Part shown: positions 21,413 to 30,416 of the stretch, piece after piece
Numbering within the stretch: position 1 is the stretch's first letter
Layout of the letters: each line of letters opens with the position of its first letter
Assembly (NCBI RefSeq): GCF_012563325.1
Contig: NZ_CP046232.1
Coordinates: 2,321-66,320 of the forward strand
DNA: 64,000 nt
Reading direction: 5' to 3'
Origin: Enterobacteriaceae endosymbiont of Plateumaris braccata
Lineage (GTDB): Bacteria > Pseudomonadota > Gammaproteobacteria > Enterobacterales > Enterobacteriaceae
Program-made: the position numbers and the translations under genes
The notes under the pieces: model-generated
Told to the model about the DNA's origin: nothing
The model's database searches: none
What the model saw: only the letters and a program-made list of their open reading frames with translations

Positions 21413-23059
21413 TTATTTAGATGATTTTATTAATTTTTTTAAATCATTAATATCAATTCTTTTAAATAAAATTTTAAATTGTTTTATTTCACTACCTATA
21501 AGTGGATGATGTAAATCATAAAAATTTAATTTTTTTTTTAGGAAAATTTCACTATTTTTAGATAGTGTAGGCATAATTGGTTTTATATAAGTCATAATTA
21601 CACGAAACATATTAATACCCATAGAACAAATATTTTGTATCTTTAAATCTTTAATATCTTTTTTAGCTAATAACCAAGGTTTTTTATCATCAATATAACG
21701 ATTAGCAATATCTGCTAATTTTAAAATTTCTTTTACTACATGACTAAATTGTAAATTTATAAAATAATTATGGATAATATCTGATTGTTTAATAAAATTT
21801 AAATATAATTTATTATCAATATGATCTGATAATTTATTATTAAAAAAATTATTTATAAAATATGATGTGCGAGATGCTAAATTTACTATTTTATTAACAA
21901 TACTATTATTAATTTTAATTATAAAATCATCTAAATTGAGATCAATATCATTTGTATTTAAAGATAATTTTGAAGCATAATAAAAACGTAAACTATCAGA
22001 ATCTACATATTTTAACCAATTTTTTGCAGTAATAAATGTACTCTTTGATTTAGACATTTTGTTACCATTTAATGTTACATGACCATGGACAAATAATTTT
22101 GTAGGTTTTCTAAAATTACTTCCTTCTAAAATAGCAGGCCAAAATAAACTATGAAAATAAACTATATCTTTTCCTATAAAATGATATAATTCTGTTGTGG
22201 AATTAATATTCCACCACTCATTAAAATTTAATTTTTTATTTTTGTTACATAAATTTTTAAAAGTACTAATGTATCCAATAGGAGCATCTAACCACACATA
22301 AAAATATTTATTTATTGTATCTGGTATTTTAAAACCAAAATATGGTGCATCTCTAGTTATATCCCATAACTTTAGTCCAGATAAAAACCATTCTTTAACT
22401 TTATGTTCTACTGATTTTTGTAAAACTCCTGAACTAATCCATTTTTTTATTTTATTAGTAAATTGAGGTAAATCAAAAAAATAATGTTCGGTAGTACGTA
22501 ATTTTGGGATTGTATTAGATAAAATAGAAATAGGATCGATTAAATCGACACTATTATAAGTTGATCCACAAACTTCACAATTATCACCATATTGGTTTAA
22601 AGATTTACATTCTGGACATGTACCTTTTACAAACCTATCTGGTAAAAATAAATGATAATTATTATCAAATAATTGACTAATTATTTTTTTTTTTATAAAA
22701 AAATTTTTTTTTAAACGTAAATAAATAAAATTAGATATTAAACGATTTTCATCACTATGAGTAGTATGATAGTTATCATAACTAATATTAAAATTTTTAA
22801 AATCTGATATATGTTGTTTATATATCTGAGTAATCATTTTTTCTGGAGTAATATTTAATTCTTTAGATTTTAACATAATAGCAGTACCATGCGCATCATC
22901 TGCACATATAAAATATATTTCTTCATTAGAATAATATAATTTATTATATCTTACCCAAATATCTGCTTGGATGTGTTCTAACATATGTCCTAAATGAATA
23001 GGACCATTAGCATATGGTAAAGCACAAGTAACTAATATTTTTTTTTTATATTTCATCAT
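21413..23059 (-). CDS. metG: Methionyl-tRNA synthetase MetG, lacking the C-terminal domain
   Basis: Charges initiator and elongator tRNA-Met. With the ATG at 23059 the protein begins MMKYKKKILVTCALPYANG and has 548 residues. A GTG ten codons upstream (23089) is open but gives an extension absent from the family. Present: HLGH (about 23-26), four zinc cysteines in CPECKSLNQYGDNCEVCG (about 147-164), KMSKS (near 332) and the helical anticodon-binding domain. E. coli MetG has 677 residues; the missing ~115 form the C-terminal tRNA-binding/dimerisation domain, which is dispensable for catalysis. The protein is therefore probably monomeric. The gene converges on gsiD. Confidence 0.95.
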   Translation of the reverse strand: MMKYKKKILVTCALPYANGPIHLGHMLEHIQADIWVRYNKLYYSNEEIYFICADDAHGTAIMLKSKELNITPEKMITQIYKQHISDFKNFNISYDNYHTTHSDENRLISNFIYLRLKKNFFIKKKIISQLFDNNYHLFLPDRFVKGTCPECKSLNQYGDNCEVCGSTYNSVDLIDPISILSNTIPKLRTTEHYFFDLPQFTNKIKKWISSGVLQKSVEHKVKEWFLSGLKLWDITRDAPYFGFKIPDTINKYFYVWLDAPIGYISTFKNLCNKNKKLNFNEWWNINSTTELYHFIGKDIVYFHSLFWPAILEGSNFRKPTKLFVHGHVTLNGNKMSKSKSTFITAKNWLKYVDSDSLRFYYASKLSLNTNDIDLNLDDFIIKINNSIVNKIVNLASRTSYFINNFFNNKLSDHIDNKLYLNFIKQSDIIHNYFINLQFSHVVKEILKLADIANRYIDDKKPWLLAKKDIKDLKIQNICSMGINMFRVIMTYIKPIMPTLSKNSEIFLKKKLNFYDLHHPLIGSEIKQFKILFKRIDINDLKKLIKSSK

Positions 23060-23168
23060 AATTTTATAAATAAAATAAAAAATTTTCACATCTTAACTTA
23101 AAATAATATCATTTTATTTTTATAAAATATAGTAAGTAAATAATAAATTTGTTTAAAATTAAATTAAA

Positions 23169-23699
23169 TTAATGAGATACATTATTATATAATTTTATAA
23201 TAAAATTATTTCCTATAGGAAATAATAAATATAAAGATATTATTAATAATAAATAACAAAAAATTTCTTCTTTAAAAAAATTATTTTGTATAATTGGTAA
23301 CGAAAATTTTTTTTTGTACGGCCATAATAATGGAACTCCATATGGAGTTAACATATCGGACAATATATGACTTAAATAACCTATTATAAATCCTATTTTT
23401 ATATCAATAGGAATAATATTCAAACTATAATTATTTAAAATAAATATAATAATAATTAAAGATAATAAACTATGAGTAAATCCTCGATGACCAAATAATT
23501 TAGATATTATATTTGAAAATATTTTTATTTTGTTTCCTAAAATAGATTTAGGATGATCAATATCTGGTAATAAACATGTAATTATTGATGCAGGAATTAT
23601 ATGCCACCAATCATATTGTATGATATACCTATGTAAAATAAAATGTTGAACTAAAATACTACTAGATATAGCAAAAATTATATGTCCTTTAAATTTCAT
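23169..23699 (-). CDS. ydjM: YdjM family inner-membrane metal-dependent hydrolase-like protein
   Basis: 176 residues (E. coli YdjM 196), family DUF457/YdjM, predicted inner-membrane metal-dependent hydrolase without a firmly known substrate. Conserved His/Asp motifs are GHIIFAI (about 5-11), DWWHIIPASIITCLLPDIDH (about 30-49), FGHRGFTHS (about 69-77) and LSHILSDMLTPYGVPLLWP (about 109-127). Several hydrophobic segments lie between them. In E. coli the gene is reported as SOS-regulated; no LexA-type box is visible here. It lies 26 bp upstream of nothing on its own strand except metG, and 25 bp after rnb, so it may be cotranscribed with rnb. Confidence 0.88.
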   Translation of the reverse strand: MKFKGHIIFAISSSILVQHFILHRYIIQYDWWHIIPASIITCLLPDIDHPKSILGNKIKIFSNIISKLFGHRGFTHSLLSLIIIIFILNNYSLNIIPIDIKIGFIIGYLSHILSDMLTPYGVPLLWPYKKKFSLPIIQNNFFKEEIFCYLLLIISLYLLFPIGNNFIIKLYNNVSH

Positions 23700-23724
23700 T
23701 TAAATATCCTAAAATTAACTTATT

Positions 23725-25668
23725 CTATTTTGCTAATTTAACAATTATATTATATGTATCAATATTTATTTCTTTGATAATGACTTTAATTATATCATAT
23801 AATTTATATGTTAATTTATTTTTGATATAAATTAAACCTTTTTCTGAATTAATATTAATTTCATTAATAATTGGATATAAAAATTTTTTAGGTATAAAAG
23901 CATATGCACCATTTTTCATTAAACGAACACGTATTCCAATATATAATATATCAATTATTTTAGAAATAAAAATTTCTTTTGTACAAATACTATTTTTTAA
24001 ATATTTATAATATAACCAAGAAGATAAATCTTTTGAAGCTTGTTTATTTAAATATTTCATTTTATTCATTAAAAAAAATATTTTATTCGGAGGTTTATTT
24101 ACTTTTTCTTTTTTAATTATAGACTTTAATAATCTATGATTAATTATATCTCCAAATTTACGAATAGGAGAAGTCCAAGTAGCATAACATTTAACTCCTA
24201 AATAAAAATGTGGTGCAGGATTTACATGAAACATCGTTATTAATTGATATTTTTTTAAACGTTGTTTTAATAATTGTAAATTTAAATTTTGTAATTTATC
24301 ATTTATTTCTTTAAATCCTTTTAAATTTATTAAAAATGATGCATTACATTCAATATTATATTTTTTTAATAAAGATATTACTTTATTTATTTTATTATAA
24401 TTAAAACCATTATTTATATTATAAACTCCAAAACCTAATTGTTTTTTTAAAATTTTTGCTGCACATATATTAGCTGCTATCATTGTTTCTTCAATAATTT
24501 TATGTGCAATACGTTTTTCTTCCATTATTATATCTAATATTTTTCCTTTATTATTAAATATAAATTTATAATCTATATTATTAAATAATAATGCATTTTT
24601 ATGCTTCCATTTAATACGGTATTTATAAAATTTATATAATAATAATATTTGTTGTTTAACATCATTATTTATTGGATTCCAATTTCCTATATTTTCTAAC
24701 CAATTAGATACATTATAATAATTTAATTTAGATTTTGATTGTATCCAAGCTACAGAAAAATTTATTTTTTCTGATAAAATGCCATGATTATTAATTTGCA
24801 TTTTACATATTAATGCTGATCTAGTTTGATTAGGATTTAAAGAACATAAATTTTCTGATAAAAATTTAGGTAATAAAGGAACAGTAAAACCAGGTAAATA
24901 ATTAGTAAACATACGTTTTAATGCAATTTTATCTAATTCACTATTTTCTGATATATAAGATGTAGGATCAGCAATTGCTACATAAATAATTAATTTTTTT
25001 TCAGATATTTCTTTTATAAAGATAGCATCATCTATTTCTTTAGTATCATTATTATCTATTGTAATAAAACATAAATCTGTAAGATTTTCTCTATATAAAT
25101 TTTTATCTATATGTATATTTTTACATAAATCATCACTTGGTGGATTAATTTCAAGATTATATTTAGAAAGTATTGACCACCATGGAATTAAATAATTATT
25201 ATTTTTAGTTATATATTCTAAAATTTCTGCAATAAAAATATTTTTTTGTGTTTTTAAAGGATGATTAACTATAGTTGCAATTACTTTTTCTTTACATTGA
25301 AAAATATGTTTAACATTTTTTTTAGGATAACATTTTATAATTATATTATGTAAAATTTTATTTTCTGGTATAATAAATAATTTATTGTTATTTATTTGTA
25401 TATTACCTATAAAAAAATTTATTGAGGATTTTATCAACTTAATAGGAATAGCCACTAATTTATCATTAATATATTTAATATTAGCAATTACATAATCTTC
25501 ATGAATTACATGTTTTATATATAAATTAGATATCTCATATATTTGATTTGATTCTGTTTCTAAAATACCAGAATTTTTATTAAAAATTTTAATAATTCCT
25601 TTAACTAAAAAAGATTTATTAGAAAAGTTTTTTTTTAGCAAAAATAATAATTTATTATTATGTAGCAT
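23725..25668 (-). CDS. rnb: Exoribonuclease II (RNase II)
   Basis: Processive 3'-5' exoribonuclease that degrades unstructured mRNA. 647 residues, E. coli 644. Domain order is cold-shock domains (1-180), RNB catalytic domain (about 195-530) and S1 (about 560-645). The metal-binding motif reads TIDNNDTKEIDDA (about 203-215): the aspartates matching E. coli D201, D209 and D210 are present, but the D207 position is Glu211. RMFTNYLPGFTVPLLP and TSPIRKFGDIINHR are well conserved. RNase II rather than RNase R, judging from length and lack of a basic tail. Start ATG aligns with the family. Confidence 0.95.
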   Translation of the reverse strand: MLHNNKLLFLLKKNFSNKSFLVKGIIKIFNKNSGILETESNQIYEISNLYIKHVIHEDYVIANIKYINDKLVAIPIKLIKSSINFFIGNIQINNNKLFIIPENKILHNIIIKCYPKKNVKHIFQCKEKVIATIVNHPLKTQKNIFIAEILEYITKNNNYLIPWWSILSKYNLEINPPSDDLCKNIHIDKNLYRENLTDLCFITIDNNDTKEIDDAIFIKEISEKKLIIYVAIADPTSYISENSELDKIALKRMFTNYLPGFTVPLLPKFLSENLCSLNPNQTRSALICKMQINNHGILSEKINFSVAWIQSKSKLNYYNVSNWLENIGNWNPINNDVKQQILLLYKFYKYRIKWKHKNALLFNNIDYKFIFNNKGKILDIIMEEKRIAHKIIEETMIAANICAAKILKKQLGFGVYNINNGFNYNKINKVISLLKKYNIECNASFLINLKGFKEINDKLQNLNLQLLKQRLKKYQLITMFHVNPAPHFYLGVKCYATWTSPIRKFGDIINHRLLKSIIKKEKVNKPPNKIFFLMNKMKYLNKQASKDLSSWLYYKYLKNSICTKEIFISKIIDILYIGIRVRLMKNGAYAFIPKKFLYPIINEININSEKGLIYIKNKLTYKLYDIIKVIIKEINIDTYNIIVKLAK

Positions 25669-25734
25669 AAGATAAAATCTTTTAATTATTTTAATAATAT
25701 AAAAATAATTTTATTATTAAATACATTTTTATAA

Positions 25735-26262
25735 TTAAAATGGAATATCATCTTCAAAATCAATAATATTTTCATTTTTATCAGATAATAATGATTGGTT
25801 ATTTTCTTTATTTATTAAATTAATATCTGTTTTTGAATCCCAATGATTATGCTCTAATTTATTATTTTCATTGTTAGTTGGTTTTTTATTAATTATATTT
25901 TCATTTTGACGATTATTACCTAACATTTGCATAGTACCACCTACACTAACTATAATTTCAGTAATATAGTGATTTTGTCCGTTTTGATCTTGCCATTTTC
26001 TTGTTTGTAAAGATCCTTCTATATATATTTGAGATCCTTTTCGTAAATACTCATTAGCAATTTCTGCTAACTTTCCAAAAATGACAATTCTATGCCATTC
26101 TGTTTTTTCTTTATTTTCCTTAGTTTGTTTATCTTTCCAATTTTCTGACGTAGCCATTATAATATTAACAACAGCATTACCATTTGGCATATAACGAATT
26201 TCAGGATCTTTTCCTAAATTACCTATTAAAATAACTTTATTAATACCTCTTTTACTAGACAT
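25735..26262 (-). CDS. ssb: Single-stranded DNA-binding protein SSB
   Basis: Tetrameric protector of single-stranded DNA in replication and repair. 175 residues, E. coli 178. The OB fold occupies 1-112 ([55 protein letters not shown]). The acidic docking peptide at the C terminus is intact, FEDDIPF. The intervening linker (about 116-165) is rich in Asn, Lys and Glu instead of the usual Gly, Gln and Pro, in line with AT pressure. ATG preceded by AGGAA. Confidence 0.97.
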   Translation of the reverse strand: MSSKRGINKVILIGNLGKDPEIRYMPNGNAVVNIIMATSENWKDKQTKENKEKTEWHRIVIFGKLAEIANEYLRKGSQIYIEGSLQTRKWQDQNGQNHYITEIIVSVGGTMQMLGNNRQNENIINKKPTNNENNKLEHNHWDSKTDINLINKENNQSLLSDKNENIIDFEDDIPF

Positions 26263-26348
26263 AATATATTCCTTTTTAATTTATAGATAAATAATTAATT
26301 ATTAATATATTTATATAGTTTTAAAAAATTTATTTAAAATTAATTAAA

Positions 26349-27215
26349 TTAATAATGTTCTATCGATAAACGTAATTTTTTCATAGCATTTTTTTCTAAT
26401 TGACGAATTCTTTCAGCAGAAATACCATAATAATTAGCTAATTCTTGTAATGTAGTTTTATTTTTATTTTTATTTAACCAACGAGAATATATTATATTTC
26501 TACTACGTTGATCTAATTTTAATATAGCATTTGATAATTTATGTGAAATATGATCTTTCCAATTATTTTGTTCAATATCATAAGCAAAATTAGATTGTTT
26601 ATCTTGAAGATAATATGTAGAATTAGTATTTTTACTATTTTTAATACTATTTTTAATCGGAAAATCAAATGTCATATCTTGTGCCGACATTCTTGATTCC
26701 ATCTCTTTTACATCTTTAATTGATACTCCTAATGCTTGAGCTACCATATTAATTTCTTCTATATTAAACCAACCTAATCTTTGTTTAGCTTTACGTAAAT
26801 TAAAAAATAATTTTCTTTGTGCTTTAGTTGTTGCTACTTTTACTATACGCCAATTTTTTAATACATACTCATGTATTTCTGCTTTTATCCAATGAACAGC
26901 AAAAGAAACTAAACGAACTCCTATTTCAGGATTAAATCTTCGAACAGCTTTCATTAAACCAATATTACCTTCTTGTATAAGATCAGCTAATTGTAATCCA
27001 TAACCAGAATATTTTTTAGCTACATGAACAACAAAACGTAAATGAGATAAAATTAATTTTTTTGCTGATATAATATCACCTTTATAAAATAATTTATTTG
27101 ATAATTCTTTTTCTTCTTTAGAAGTCAGCATAGGCCATATATTAGTTATATATATATATGACTCTAAAGTTCCTAACGGAGTTATAGATGATGTTAACAT
27201 CATATCTTTAATCAT
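26349..27215 (-). CDS. rpoH: Heat-shock sigma factor RpoH (sigma-32)
   Basis: Alternative sigma factor for heat-shock promoters. 288 residues from the second of two tandem ATGs; GAGG lies 5 bases before it and only 2 before the first (27218), and the second fits the E. coli start. Region 2 is highly conserved ([55 protein letters not shown]). The RpoH-specific box [16 protein letters not shown] (about 134-149) identifies the family. Region 4.2 ends [17 protein letters not shown]. In E. coli ftsE and ftsX separate rpoH from ftsY; here only 49 bp do. Confidence 0.97.
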   Translation of the reverse strand: MIKDMMLTSSITPLGTLESYIYITNIWPMLTSKEEKELSNKLFYKGDIISAKKLILSHLRFVVHVAKKYSGYGLQLADLIQEGNIGLMKAVRRFNPEIGVRLVSFAVHWIKAEIHEYVLKNWRIVKVATTKAQRKLFFNLRKAKQRLGWFNIEEINMVAQALGVSIKDVKEMESRMSAQDMTFDFPIKNSIKNSKNTNSTYYLQDKQSNFAYDIEQNNWKDHISHKLSNAILKLDQRSRNIIYSRWLNKNKNKTTLQELANYYGISAERIRQLEKNAMKKLRLSIEHY

Positions 27216-27264
27216 CATATCCTCTTAAAATTTTTAACATAATTTAGATTTTTTTTAATAAATT

Positions 27265-28230
27265 TTAATTTTTATAAAAAATAGCATTAATAAAATCTTT
27301 AGCATTAAATGAATGTAAATTAGTAATTTTTTCTCCAGAACCAATATATCTTATCGGAATACCAAATTCATTAGCTAAAGAAAAAATAATTCCTCCTTTA
27401 GCTGTTCCATCAATTTTAGTAATAGTAATACCTGTAACTCCAATACTATCATGAAATACTTTTAATTGATTAATAGAATTTTGTCCAATATTAGCATCTA
27501 ATATTAACATAATTTCATCAGGAGATTGATTATTTATTTTTTTAATTACACGAATAATTTTTTTTAATTCTTCTATTAAATTTAAATTATTATGTAATCT
27601 ACCTGCTGTATCTGCTATTAATATATCAATATTTTTATTTTTAGCTTTATAAAAAGCATCAAAAATTACAGATGCACTATCTTTATTTTTACAGTTACTT
27701 ATAATACAACTATGACTTTTATTACTCCAAAAAGTTAATTGTTTATCAGCACCAGCTCGAAAAGTATCTCCGGATGCTAAAAGAACTGACTTATTTTTTT
27801 TATAAAAATAATAAGCCAATTTCCCTATAGTAGTTGTTTTACCAACACCATTTACACCAATAATTAAAATTATAAATGGTTTTTTATTTTTAATAATTAA
27901 TGGACGTTCTACAGGAATTAATATATTTAACATTTCTTGTTTTATATAATCATATAATAAAAAAGAACTTTTTAAGTTTTTTTTCTTTGCGTATTTAGAT
28001 ACTAAATTAATAATTTTTTTAGTTGTTTTTAATCCTACATCAGCAGTAATTAAAGTTTTTGTTAAAGAATTAAATAATTTTTCATCTATAATATTTTTAT
28101 TACTAAAAATATTAATAATTTCCTTACTTATATTTCGACTAGTTTTTAATAAACTATTTTTTAAATAACTAAAAAATCCTTGTTTTTTTTTAATTTTTAT
28201 AGAAGAAATAGATATTTTATTTTGTGTCAT
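27265..28230 (-). CDS. ftsY: Signal-recognition-particle receptor FtsY, NG domain only
   Basis: Membrane-associated GTPase that receives ribosome-SRP complexes for cotranslational insertion. 321 residues against 497 in E. coli: the long acidic A domain is absent, while the N domain with the membrane-targeting segment GFFSYLKNSLLKTS (about 18-31) and the full G domain remain. G motifs are GVNGVGKTTT (about 125-134), DTAGRLHNN (near 220) and TKIDGTAKGG (near 277). NG plus one flanking helix suffices for function in E. coli. Divergent from rsmD across 191 bp; synteny rpoH-ftsY-rsmD is ancestral. Confidence 0.96.
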   Translation of the reverse strand: MTQNKISISSIKIKKKQGFFSYLKNSLLKTSRNISKEIINIFSNKNIIDEKLFNSLTKTLITADVGLKTTKKIINLVSKYAKKKNLKSSFLLYDYIKQEMLNILIPVERPLIIKNKKPFIILIIGVNGVGKTTTIGKLAYYFYKKNKSVLLASGDTFRAGADKQLTFWSNKSHSCIISNCKNKDSASVIFDAFYKAKNKNIDILIADTAGRLHNNLNLIEELKKIIRVIKKINNQSPDEIMLILDANIGQNSINQLKVFHDSIGVTGITITKIDGTAKGGIIFSLANEFGIPIRYIGSGEKITNLHSFNAKDFINAIFYKN

Positions 28231-28421
28231 AATATTTTATTGTATATATAATATATAATTATTAAATTGATAATTTTATAATTTTATTTTTATAAAAGAT
28301 ATTTAATATTAAGTATAATAAATATTATTCAATTAATATATACAAAATAATGATATAAATTTATTAATAAACATTATTTATTAATAAATTTAAACATTAT
28401 AAAAAAATTAATATTACTGAT

Positions 28422-28982
28422 ATGAACAAAATAAATATAATTTCAGGAAAATGGAAAGGTAAAAAAATATATGTAATTCAAGATAAAAATTTAAGACCTA
28501 CAATGAATTTTATTCGTGAAAATTTATTTAATTGGTTATCTAAAAATATATATATGTTAAAATGTTTAGATTGTTATGCTGGAACTGGTGCACTTAGTTT
28601 TGAAGCTTTATCAAGAAATGCTTTATCTTCTACCTTAATAGAAAATAATTTTAAAATTTTTCAACAATTAAAAAAAAATTCTATTCTATTGCAAACTAAA
28701 AAAGTAATATTAATTTATAAAAATACTTTAAATTATTTATCTAAACATGGGAATCAATATGATTTAGTTTTTATAGATCCCCCATTTTCTAAAAATAACA
28801 TATTAATTAAAAAAACTTGTTTTTTATTAGAAAATAATCATTGGTTAAAAAATAATGCATTAATTTATCTTGAATATAAAAAAGATAGTACAAAAATTAT
28901 ATTACCAAAAAATTGGTTTTTATATCGTAAAAAAAAATTAAGTATTGTGAATTATGAATTATATAAAAGAAATTATATTTAA
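28422..28982 (+). CDS. rsmD: 16S rRNA (guanine966-N2)-methyltransferase RsmD
   Basis: SAM-dependent enzyme that methylates G966 of 16S rRNA near the P site. 186 residues, E. coli 198. IISGKWKGKKI and RPTMNFIRENLFNWL (about 26-40) open the protein; the SAM motif is LDCYAGTGALSFEALSR (about 49-65) and the catalytic motif DPPF follows VFID (about 118-121). Divergent from ftsY, and its stop is 5 bp from the stop of convergent tusA. Confidence 0.95.
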   Translation: MNKINIISGKWKGKKIYVIQDKNLRPTMNFIRENLFNWLSKNIYMLKCLDCYAGTGALSFEALSRNALSSTLIENNFKIFQQLKKNSILLQTKKVILIYKNTLNYLSKHGNQYDLVFIDPPFSKNNILIKKTCFLLENNHWLKNNALIYLEYKKDSTKIILPKNWFLYRKKKLSIVNYELYKRNYI

Positions 28983-28987
28983 TAAAA

Positions 28988-29245
28988 TTATTTGTTATAA
29001 TTTTTTATTACGAATAAATAAGGAATTGAATTCATTTTTTTTTTAATAATTTTATATTTCATAAATAAACAAAATTGTTTTATATCTAAATAAACTAAGT
29101 TATTATCAGCTATAATAAGTAAAGTTTGATTTTTAATCATATTATAAGTACTTTTTTTAATCATTATTAATGTTTCAGGACAATGTAAACCTTTTATATT
29201 TAAAATATAAGTAGGATTACTATAAAATTTTTTTAATTCCAACAT
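28988..29245 (-). CDS. tusA: Sulfur carrier TusA
   Basis: First carrier after cysteine desulfurase IscS in the relay that thiolates wobble uridines. 85 residues, E. coli 81. The persulfide-bearing Cys22 lies in LHCPETLIMIKK (20-31), matching LRCPEPVMMVRK. LLIIADN (about 42-48) and FCLFMKY are also kept. In E. coli tusA lies several genes downstream of rsmD, so the intervening genes have been lost. Its presence with tusE implies that the relay and MnmA are in use. Confidence 0.94.
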   Translation of the reverse strand: MLELKKFYSNPTYILNIKGLHCPETLIMIKKSTYNMIKNQTLLIIADNNLVYLDIKQFCLFMKYKIIKKKMNSIPYLFVIKNYNK

Positions 29246-29345
29246 ATTAATTATATTATTCTTTTAGACTAAGATTAGTTATATATTAATAATATATTTC
29301 ATATTAATATACAACATAAAAAAATTATATTTATAAGGAATACTT

Positions 29346-30350
29346 GTGAAGTTAACAAAAGAAAAACAAAAAATACTTGATGATGCTATTTCTCAAATAG
29401 AAAAACAATTTGGAAAAGGTTCTATTATGAGATTAGGTGATAATAGAACTATGGATATAGAATCTATATCAACAGGATCTATATCTTTAGATATAGCTTT
29501 AGGTATAGGTGGATTACCTATAGGTCGTATTGTAGAAATATATGGTCCAGAATCTTCAGGAAAAACAACATTAACATTACAAGTTATAGCTGAAGCTCAA
29601 AAAGCAGGGAAAATATGTGCTTTTATTGATGCAGAACATGCTTTAGATCCTATTTATGCTAAAAAACTTCATGTTGATATTAATCGTTTATTATGTTCTC
29701 AGCCTGATACAGGAGAACAAGCATTAGAATTATGTGATGCATTAGCTAAATCAGGTATAGTAGATGTTATTATTGTAGATTCTGTAGCAGCATTAACACC
29801 TAAAGCAGAAATTGAAGGAGAAATAGGAGATTCCCATATAGGATTGGCTGCTAGGATGATGAGTCAAGCAATGCGTAAATTAGCTAGTAATTTAAAACAA
29901 TCTAATACATTATTAATTTTTATAAATCAAATACGTATGAAAATAGGTGTACTATTTGGTAATCCTGAAGTTACAACTGGTGGTAATGCTTTAAAATTTT
30001 ATTCTTCTATAAGATTAGATATTCGTAAAATTGGCAATGTTAAAAATGGAGATAATATTATAGGTAGTGAAACAAGAGTAAAAGTAGTAAAAAATAAAGT
30101 TGCTGTACCTTTTAAACAAGCTGAATTCCAAATTATATATGGAGAAGGAATAAATATTTATGGAGAATTATTAGATTTAGGTGTTACACAAAAATTAATA
30201 GAAAAATGTGGTTCATGGTATAGTTATAAAAATGAAAAAATAGGACAAGGTAAATTAAATTCTATAAATTTTTTAAAACAAAATAAAAAAAAATCAGATG
30301 AAATTGAATTAAAATTAAGAGAAATTTTATTAAATAAAAATATATTTTAA
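29346..30350 (+). CDS. recA: Recombinase RecA, acidic tail missing
   Basis: Strand-exchange ATPase for homologous recombination and repair. 334 residues, E. coli 353. Walker [10 protein letters not shown] (67-75), [10 protein letters not shown] (about 93-102), [16 protein letters not shown] (loop region, about 142-157) and [15 protein letters not shown] (loop L2 start, about 194-208) are conserved. The protein ends [10 protein letters not shown], so the ~18-residue acidic tail of E. coli is gone. The start is GTG with AAGGAA 5 bases upstream; it aligns with the family start and no nearby ATG fits. No CTGT-N8-ACAG LexA box lies in the 100 bp upstream. Confidence 0.97.
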   Translation: MKLTKEKQKILDDAISQIEKQFGKGSIMRLGDNRTMDIESISTGSISLDIALGIGGLPIGRIVEIYGPESSGKTTLTLQVIAEAQKAGKICAFIDAEHALDPIYAKKLHVDINRLLCSQPDTGEQALELCDALAKSGIVDVIIVDSVAALTPKAEIEGEIGDSHIGLAARMMSQAMRKLASNLKQSNTLLIFINQIRMKIGVLFGNPEVTTGGNALKFYSSIRLDIRKIGNVKNGDNIIGSETRVKVVKNKVAVPFKQAEFQIIYGEGINIYGELLDLGVTQKLIEKCGSWYSYKNEKIGQGKLNSINFLKQNKKKSDEIELKLREILLNKNIF

Positions 30351-30416
30351 AAATTATTTTTTAATAAATTAAAATTTTTTAAAAAATGAACAAATAAATT
30401 AAAGGTTTTTTTATCT

